Source: an uncultured Chlamydiae bacterium (GTDB taxonomy: Bacteria; Chlamydiota; Chlamydiia; Chlamydiales; 2-12-FULL-49-11). From it: a stretch of 19,669 nt of DNA. The notes beneath the pieces were generated by a model. The model was given only the letters and a program-made list of their open reading frames with translations, was not told where the DNA came from and did not search any database. Made by a program: the position numbers and the translations under genes. Every line of letters begins with the position of its first letter. The first letter of the stretch is position 1. This document shows positions 15,021 to 19,669 of the stretch, piece by piece. The DNA lies in contig CALKUQ010000023.1 in assembly GCA_937996705.1 (NCBI GenBank), positions 1 to 19,669 of the forward strand, in the 5' to 3' direction.

Positions 15021-16865
15021 TTACCCTACCCAAGGAACAATCGGCTCTTCACCCAAAGAATAGGTCCATATGTAATCCCGCTTAACAAACTCTCTACGTA
15101 GCACTTTGGGTTTAAGTATTGCGATTCCTGGATGCGATCTGATGTAATCATAGAGAGGTTTAAGACTCTCACGCGCTATTTCTAAGGGAGACATCCTATC
15201 TCTACCTATCCCCTCCTCTAAATGGGCTGCACCTGCAACTAAAAAACATTTACGACTGCCCTCTAATTGAGATCGAATCCCCTCTATTGCCTCTACCATC
15301 GCGTGTGTTCTAGCTGGGAAAAATAGTGTATGGCAAGGGCGTTGATTCATAAGATCTACTCTTTTATCAAGCCTACGAAACAGTTTTTTGAATGTTTTTT
15401 TATTTTCTAAGGCTTGATTGTCCAAATGAGCATTGCAAAAAATATTTAGGATAAGCGGATTTATCTTATTAATTGTAAACTGCTTGATCTGATTTGCTTT
15501 CAAAACAATTTGACGGATAAGCTCAACTCTATCCCCCTTATCATAAATATCTAAATATGGCTCAAACCGTAAAATCATTTCATGTTCCCAATTAAAATCC
15601 CACTCCTTAAGAAATGGGCTATAATCATCAAAAATATATTGATTTTGAATTCTTTCTACCTGCTCTTCATGCAATTGCTCCGCAATTTCACAAACAGCAC
15701 GGGGAGCGATCACATTCCTAAAGAAATTTTCTAAATCCCACCCCAAGACCTCTTCAGGCAAAATAGTACTTTTTATCATCTGTCGAATATTGTGATTACG
15801 CAAAGCTAAAGTCTCCTCTTCAAAAGCTTTGCGTCCTTCGACTAAAAGATAGCTACCTTTAGTTGCAAATGAAGAGACAAACATCTGATTTACAGCTTCA
15901 CAAGAGGCTTGATGATGAAATTCGGCTAGAAGAAATGTATCACACTCTTTAAGCTCACCAGAGATGGCAACTATTTCATAGTGGTCCCTAACCGCCTGGG
16001 GAATCGAAGAAAATTGTAACAATTCCTTTTCTTTCCTCTGAGCAAAGATGGCTAATTCTGGCATCTTAGTTAAAATTGGAAGAAGATGGTTAAATAACTC
16101 TCTAGAAATAGGAAGAAAACACCTTTCTTGAGTGTTTACCCGCATAATTGTATCAACAACAGCTCTTACTCGTCTACGAGTATACCTCTGTTCAATAGCA
16201 AAGCTGCTTTCTAGAATAAGGGCCCTTCGCTGCTCCATACTCCGATCTAATCTAGCTTTTACATCTCTAATCGTTTCGCTAAGAGTTCTCCAACGAGGAC
16301 TGGTTTTTTTTTCTGATCTCCTCTCTAATTTGGCATCTCTAATACGCTCTTGCAATGGATAGACAACTTCATTATCAAACTCCTTCAATATAAAAGCCAT
16401 TCGTTGAATTCGTTTTAAAGGTCTATTGAGTAAGCTGGCACAATTCTTCCTATCCCATCGTTTAATAAGCTCCCTCTCCCAGTTGCATTCATTGCGCGAA
16501 AAATCGGCATTTATTTTTTCAGCTAGAGTAGAGACCAAAACGGGGATTGTCGCCCATTTTTTACTATATTTAATATCGCATCCTACAATCCTGGAAATAT
16601 TGGATCTCTCAAATCCATAATAGGCGGGTACCTCTTTAAGCTCTTTTAACGAACGCTCCTTCATTACAAGCAAACAGCTATCGGGTAAAGCAAACTTGGA
16701 AATGAATAAATCATTTACCTTCAATGAAATCGCGTCGCTCTCTTCTAAAATAAATATCCGCGGTTTTTCCGCAACATAGACCTCTCTATAATGAGCCGCA
16801 ACAAAACCTTCCATCAATTTATCCACAACCACCTCATTTTCAGTGAAAAATATATTAATTTGCAT
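15021..16865 (-). CDS. TraB/TIKI-superfamily-like protein, apparent tandem duplication, 614 residues
   Basis: The C-terminal half (about 305-580) shows the sequence pattern of the TraB/PrgY-GumN-TIKI-ChaN superfamily. It has a strand ending in LLAEFHHQ (E315, H317, H318), a following strand LLVEG (E343), an RNHNI motif (356-360) matching the family's ERN-type helix start, a late ARTHAM (R519), and the closing AGAAHLEEG (H548). These polar residues form the putative active or metal site in the family. The N-terminal half (35-290) aligns with it by eye: FILEESDAIS against FLLAEFHHQA, LLVMKERS against LLVEGRKA, and IVGCDIKY against VLGWDLEN. It has lost the histidines, so the first copy is likely degenerate. 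Family members include proteases and heme- or pheromone-related proteins; the substrate here is unknown. The start has no strong ribosome site. Confidence 0.55.
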   Translation of the reverse strand: MQINIFFTENEVVVDKLMEGFVAAHYREVYVAEKPRIFILEESDAISLKVNDLFISKFALPDSCLLVMKERSLKELKEVPAYYGFERSNISRIVGCDIKYSKKWATIPVLVSTLAEKINADFSRNECNWERELIKRWDRKNCASLLNRPLKRIQRMAFILKEFDNEVVYPLQERIRDAKLERRSEKKTSPRWRTLSETIRDVKARLDRSMEQRRALILESSFAIEQRYTRRRVRAVVDTIMRVNTQERCFLPISRELFNHLLPILTKMPELAIFAQRKEKELLQFSSIPQAVRDHYEIVAISGELKECDTFLLAEFHHQASCEAVNQMFVSSFATKGSYLLVEGRKAFEEETLALRNHNIRQMIKSTILPEEVLGWDLENFFRNVIAPRAVCEIAEQLHEEQVERIQNQYIFDDYSPFLKEWDFNWEHEMILRFEPYLDIYDKGDRVELIRQIVLKANQIKQFTINKINPLILNIFCNAHLDNQALENKKTFKKLFRRLDKRVDLMNQRPCHTLFFPARTHAMVEAIEGIRSQLEGSRKCFLVAGAAHLEEGIGRDRMSPLEIARESLKPLYDYIRSHPGIAILKPKVLRREFVKRDYIWTYSLGEEPIVPWVG

Positions 16866-16982
16866 TTAAAATCAATTATGAAGCCATAAACAAAATAATT
16901 GAAATCGGTTAGCTAATTATTCGCTCTTAGCTGCAGAGCAAAACAATCAAGATGTGAGTTACACCGCGAGTCTGTTTTATCT

Positions 16983-17060
16983 AGCGGACGGCTTCGCCAA
17001 ATTGAACTAAACCGATTTTGCTGCGAAAAATCTGGGTAACATTCATCTGGAAGAGGTCTA
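16983..17060 (+). repeat. Modular intergenic repeat, copy 2 (modules B and D)
   Basis: Module B (16983-17037) matches 11791-11845 at 52 of 55 bases. It runs directly into module D (17036-17060, ATTCATCTGGAAGAGGT), the block found alone at 30-55 and 18104-18129. This copy shows that B and D belong to one family of intergenic repeat. Confidence 0.8.
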
Positions 17061-17113
17061 AATTTCAATAATCCTAGAAATCGGTAGACATCTTTTGGAC
17101 ATCTTAATACAAT

Positions 17114-17180
17114 CTCATTCAAATCCAGTTTCAACACCCTCTTTTTCGCAGAAAAATCGGGGCCTTTCCACTGGAATGAG
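17114..17180 (+). repeat. Modular intergenic repeat, copy 2 (modules A and C)
   Basis: Module A (CAACACCCTCTTTTTC and following) and module C (GGGGCCTTTCCACTGGAATGAG) are adjacent here, whereas in copy 1 module B lies between them. The 67 bp unit begins CTCATTC and ends GAATGAG, a perfect 7 bp inverted repeat, with CCAGT/ACTGG as an inner imperfect pair. It ends 38 bp before the ATG of the 93-residue gene. Confidence 0.7.
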
Positions 17181-17217
17181 AATGGTCCTTTCAATTTTCA
17201 AAAGAGGGAGAAAGTCG

Positions 17218-17499
17218 ATGCTACCAATTGCTAATCTGTCAAGAAACTTTGCACATAAAACTTTTCCAACTGCACTCTTGCAAGGGGGTCGAATGTTACC
17301 TGCACCATCGCTCCCCTTTTATCAAAGCAACCCAAATTCTCTTGATCGAAAGAATAGAATTTTTTCTCTCCAAAAAAGAGACCTTCACCTTCCAATATTT
17401 TGTGTCGGAGTCATGTTAACAAGCATGAATCATTCTATGGGCCCTGTGATTATGATATACGGAGCCCTTGTAGAAGATGACACAGACGATGAAAGCTAA
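17218..17499 (+). CDS. Hypothetical 93-residue protein with acidic tail
   Basis: The open frame extends back to 17095, but that part lies in repeat sequence. The ATG at 17218 is preceded by GAGGGAG at usable spacing and is preferred. The protein starts with a basic, Pro-containing region (MLPIANLSRNFAHK). It has a hydrophobic stretch at about 58-84 (LPIFCVGVMLTSMNHSMGPVIMIYGAL), which may be one membrane segment or a buried core, and ends in VEDDTDDES. It matches no family known to me. It is convergent with the leftward gene 27 bp away. It could be a small membrane or effector-like protein, or a spurious frame; the ribosome site and repeat-bounded position favour a gene moderately. Confidence 0.45.
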   Translation: MLPIANLSRNFAHKTFPTALLQGGRMLPAPSLPFYQSNPNSLDRKNRIFSLQKRDLHLPIFCVGVMLTSMNHSMGPVIMIYGALVEDDTDDES

Positions 17500-17525
17500 T
17501 CGCCTCTATTTCGGCACTAAAACAG

Positions 17526-17912
17526 CTACTCAATTCTTTTAGCAACAGCTTTAAAATCTGGCTTTTCTTTCCAATTTCTTGTCTTAAACTGAAAAATTTC
17601 ATTCCCCAAAATATTTAAATGATGTTGCACTCTCTCAGCAATGTCGAGCACTGCACCGGGATCGACAGGATCTTTATGATTACTGAAATTGATCACAACA
17701 CCAGTTAATCGATGTTTCACGATAATATGTCCCCCAGGACCACCTACAGACTCCCACACCGTTTTAGCAAAAAACCTTGAAAGATCTTTTAATGGAAGGT
17801 TATATTTCCCAGAAAAATCATTTTTCTCCCCTCTAACCCTGTACATAAGCTCAGCAAGATTAAGTGCATTTGCATAAGACTCTTCTAATATTTTTGCAAC
17901 AGGCATTGCCAT
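17526..17912 (-). CDS. Hypothetical 128-residue protein, possible HicA-like fold
   Basis: A strong Shine-Dalgarno (GAGGAGAAG) immediately precedes the ATG. The N-terminal ~40 residues are helical. The middle, residues 52-100, reads VWESVGGPGGHIIVKH, then VVINFSNHKDPVDPGAVLDI. This is reminiscent of the HicA mRNA-interferase core: a glycine pair before a conserved His (GGH at 60-62), a strand ending in a second His, a strand plus NHKD loop, then PGAV at the start of a helix. The HicA family is usually 60-80 residues and paired with HicB. This protein is longer and no HicB-like gene adjoins it. It may be a solitary relative or an unrelated small fold. A toxin function is not supported by context. 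Confidence 0.55.
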   Translation of the reverse strand: MAMPVAKILEESYANALNLAELMYRVRGEKNDFSGKYNLPLKDLSRFFAKTVWESVGGPGGHIIVKHRLTGVVINFSNHKDPVDPGAVLDIAERVQHHLNILGNEIFQFKTRNWKEKPDFKAVAKRIE

Positions 17913-18103
17913 CTTCTCCTCTCCCTATTTTAAAATTAAACTATAAGAATATACAATTTCTCTTATTTTAAAGATTGCATTTTCTTCCTCCCTATAGTCC
18001 GAATCTGAATCGTATTCAACGGCTATACAAATGGAAGAAAGCGGGCGCCCTCGGCATCCACTAAAGTCTAATTTAAATCTGAATCGCATGTAGAGAAATT
18101 CGA

Positions 18104-18129
18104 GTAAGATTCATTTGGAAGAGGTATAT
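18104..18129 (+). repeat. 26 bp intergenic repeat, module D copy 3
   Basis: Identical to 30-55 over 26 bp and related to 17036-17060. It ends 3 bp before the -35 box of the downstream promoter, so it could be an upstream regulatory sequence. It also overlaps the upstream TTG (18115) that would otherwise extend the next gene. Confidence 0.75.
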
Positions 18130-18132
18130 TTC

Positions 18133-18162
18133 TTGATAATAATGACACTCTTTTCATACAAT
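18133..18162 (+). promoter_or_regulatory. Sigma70-type promoter of the helical-repeat gene
   Basis: TTGATA (18133-18138) and TACAAT (18157-18162) each match consensus at five of six positions, with an 18 bp spacer. Initiation near 18169 lies downstream of the TTG at 18115 and 24 nt before the ATG at 18193. It therefore supports the shorter start. Confidence 0.6.
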
Positions 18163-18192
18163 TTCCCGAACTTAACCAAAGTCTTATTAATT

Positions 18193-19593
18193 ATGAATGA
18201 AGCTCATTTCACAACGCACCGTTCTAAAAATTACGACGATGTTTCCAGCCTTCCAGTGCTAGAAGTTTCTCGAGCTCCTACAATCGAAAAAACGGCTCAA
18301 GAGCTTATATTTGAGATTATTTCTAAAGACTCCTCTAGGCCCACCTTAGAAGTTTTAGATAATCTTCTCCTAAAACTTGAGCGCGAATGGGCCCTTGTAG
18401 AAAAGGGGAAAGCAAATCTAGAGCATTTCGAAATAGCTTTAAACTCACTAGAAAGCCTTTTTATGATAAATCGACTGAGAACTTTGGAAGAGACACCTCT
18501 GAGTTCTGAGACCCAACCAACAGTGCCTTCGAGAGAACCCTTCGCAAGAACTTTAGTTTTCGCAGAAGAGCATCCCGCACTTGCATCAAAATCACGAGAA
18601 GATATCCTAGACTATTCTATATCGCAATTTATATTGATGATTCGTAGGGGATCTTTTAACCCCGATAGACTGGACCTCACACCTCTTCTTCAAGAGCTCG
18701 AAGAATTATGGAACAGCCGAAACCTCTCCAGCGCAGGTGCAGGTGCAGGTGCAGGTGCAGGTGCAGGTGCAGGTGCAGGTGGCAGCACTTGCTCTATCAC
18801 TAAATTTAAATCAATTTTAACTTTGTTGATTGAATTATACACCCTTCTTGAATCACCCTTTCCGAAAAAATTATCTCAAATATTTGAAGAGATGTCTAGA
18901 ATATCAGACTCTCCTCTTCGTGAGATCTCTAAACAAGAAGTGGTAACAGTAGGAAATTCTCCGGCAGAATTTGAACCTGAAGAAGATCATCTAGAATCCT
19001 CTATCGTAAGCTTTATAGCGACTCTTACAGAAAAAACTGCTACCTCACAGAGAAGAGACCCCACACATTTCCTTAGGGAGTTTATAGAATTATGGAACAG
19101 CCGGGGCCCTTTTAGCGCAAGCGACGAGAAATGCCCTATCTCTAAACTTGAATCAATTTTGACTTTGTTAATTGAATCGTACTCCCTTCTTGGGATAGCT
19201 CTGCCAGAGGAGTTATCTCAAATAGTAGAAGGGCTCTCTACAAGCTCCGCTAGCCATCCCAACGAGGGAACTAGGGAAGAACTATCAGTGGAAGAGCCTT
19301 TCCCCCCTGAATTAAAAAATCGAGAAGATAATTTAGATCAGGCGATAGTGGACTTTATGAGAAGGATTGTGGAAGAAACAATCGACCCTAAGACAATAAA
19401 CCCTACCCCACTTCTTGAAGAGCTTGAAAAATTATGGAGAAGTTATGATTCTTCCACTGGAGAGGAGTGCCCAATTACTAAATTCCATTCAATTGTAGAT
19501 TCCTTGATGGAATTGTACACCCTTCTTAAATCACCCCATCCTAAAAAATTAACTGAACTAAAACAGGCAATCAGGAGTTCCAATCGCAAATAG
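18193..19593 (+). CDS. Four-fold helical-repeat protein with (Ala-Gly)8 insertion, 466 residues
   Basis: The frame is open from a TTG at 18115, but a promoter and a repeat occupy that stretch, so the ATG at 18193 is chosen (ribosome site weak). No family is recognised. The protein consists of about four copies of a ~110-residue helical unit: 30-92 (diverged), 135-230, 262-345 and 376-460. The consensus is REDxLDxSIxxF, then DPTPLLxELEELWNSR, a short loop, then CPITKFxSILTLLIELYTLLESPxPKKL. The units are joined by acidic, Ser/Pro-rich linkers. In the second unit the loop is replaced by eight Ala-Gly pairs encoded by a pure hexanucleotide tract. There is no signal peptide or membrane segment. 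The modular build suggests a protein-binding scaffold, possibly a secreted effector (inference). Confidence 0.65.
   Translation: MNEAHFTTHRSKNYDDVSSLPVLEVSRAPTIEKTAQELIFEIISKDSSRPTLEVLDNLLLKLEREWALVEKGKANLEHFEIALNSLESLFMINRLRTLEETPLSSETQPTVPSREPFARTLVFAEEHPALASKSREDILDYSISQFILMIRRGSFNPDRLDLTPLLQELEELWNSRNLSSAGAGAGAGAGAGAGAGGSTCSITKFKSILTLLIELYTLLESPFPKKLSQIFEEMSRISDSPLREISKQEVVTVGNSPAEFEPEEDHLESSIVSFIATLTEKTATSQRRDPTHFLREFIELWNSRGPFSASDEKCPISKLESILTLLIESYSLLGIALPEELSQIVEGLSTSSASHPNEGTREELSVEEPFPPELKNREDNLDQAIVDFMRRIVEETIDPKTINPTPLLEELEKLWRSYDSSTGEECPITKFHSIVDSLMELYTLLKSPHPKKLTELKQAIRSSNRK
18733..18780 (+). repeat. (GCAGGT)8 microsatellite in coding sequence
   Basis: Eight perfect GCAGGT units (48 bp) encode Ala-Gly repeated eight times in the loop of the second helical unit. 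There are no interruptions. Slippage would add or remove Ala-Gly pairs without shifting the frame. Confidence 0.95.
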
Positions 19594-19669
19594 ATCTTTT
19601 TCTATATTGGAATATTTTCAGTATGTTTAGCTTTTAAAATACTCTATTATAATAAATATTGAATTATTA

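Larger units (their letters stand above)
16866..17217. other. Repeat-bearing intergenic region
   Basis: This 352 bp gap separates the leftward TraB-like gene from the rightward 93-residue gene. Most of it (16983-17180) is repeat modules. An open frame on the minus strand (16913-17194) reads through these modules. It has no ribosome site, so I do not call it a gene, although part of its translation is also readable in copy 1. Another frame entering from 17095 is the upstream extension of the 93-residue gene. Confidence 0.6.
17913..18192. other. Divergent intergenic region before the helical-repeat gene
   Basis: No gene was found. AATCTGAATCG occurs at about 18002-18012 and again at about 18078-18088. 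Between these lies a GC-rich patch around 18040-18060, including the palindrome GGGCGCCC, that stands out against the AT-rich surroundings. Module D (18104-18129) and a promoter (18133-18162) complete the region. Confidence 0.6.

Noticed and set aside
16913..17194. 93-codon leftward open frame between the TraB-like gene and the 93-residue gene
   Set aside because: It runs through the intergenic repeat modules and has no ribosome site. The related frame in copy 1 is broken by stops.
17095..17217. Upstream extension of the 93-residue gene to an ATT/ATG-like start
   Set aside because: This part lies in repeat sequence, and a better ribosome site precedes the ATG at 17218.
1..19669. CRISPR array or classical phage-defence island
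   Set aside because: No regularly spaced palindromic repeats with unique spacers and no cas-like, restriction or retron genes. The only tandem repeats are coding.

Overview
The window looks like an accessory, effector-rich stretch of an AT-rich obligate or facultative intracellular bacterium, most plausibly an environmental chlamydia (Chlamydiota, Parachlamydiales-like). This is inference. It rests on many long proteins without recognisable enzymatic families, an ankyrin-repeat protein with Gly/Ala/Ser-rich linkers, two cysteine-rich proteins, sigma70-type promoters of near-consensus sequence, standard Shine-Dalgarno sites, and degenerate intergenic repeats. No rRNA, tRNA, CRISPR array or core housekeeping operon is present to settle the taxonomy. 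Legionella- or Coxiella-like bacteria are not excluded.

Layout. (1) Positions 152-1613 run rightward: a CPBP/Rce1-like membrane protease, an overlapping YacP/Rae1-like NYN-domain nuclease, and a 56-residue cysteine-rich protein. (2) Positions 1627-4279 hold two divergent unknown genes around an AT-rich 430 bp gap. The left one has an internally duplicated ~80-residue domain and the right one has a Myb/SANT-like helical stretch. (3) Positions 4311-5525 hold a leftward gene for a 361-residue protein with 50 cysteines, built from tandem 'ICC..GQIN.NG' units and ending in a clear intrinsic terminator. (4) Positions 5554-6342 are a mobile-DNA scar: a decayed IS5-family (IS903-like) transposase 3' end, abutting a 153 bp MITE-like element with perfect 24 bp terminal inverted repeats, then an 11 bp inverted repeat. 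(5) Positions 6408-11694 are rightward: a 563-residue protein with two hydrophobic segments, a secreted parallel beta-helix protein, a 578-residue unknown, and a small exported protein 15 bp behind it. (6) Positions 11699-15015 hold a modular repeat, a perfect-consensus promoter and the 1021-residue ankyrin protein. (7) Positions 15021-17912 hold a leftward TraB/TIKI-like protein that appears to be two tandem copies, a second copy of the modular repeat, a 93-residue unknown, and a leftward 128-residue protein with a possible HicA-like fold. (8) Positions 18104-19593 hold a four-fold helical-repeat protein whose second repeat contains a pure (GCAGGT)8 tract.

Working together. There is little evidence of a single pathway. 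Most genes seem to be separate transcription units; only 152/846 (overlapping) and 9553/11305 (15 bp apart) look like operons. The common theme is probable host-interaction proteins. They are accompanied by shared intergenic repeat modules in front of several of them (11950, 17218, 18193 and possibly 152) and by repeat-driven variation inside coding sequence (36 nt minisatellite at 4865-5020, hexanucleotide tract at 18733-18780).
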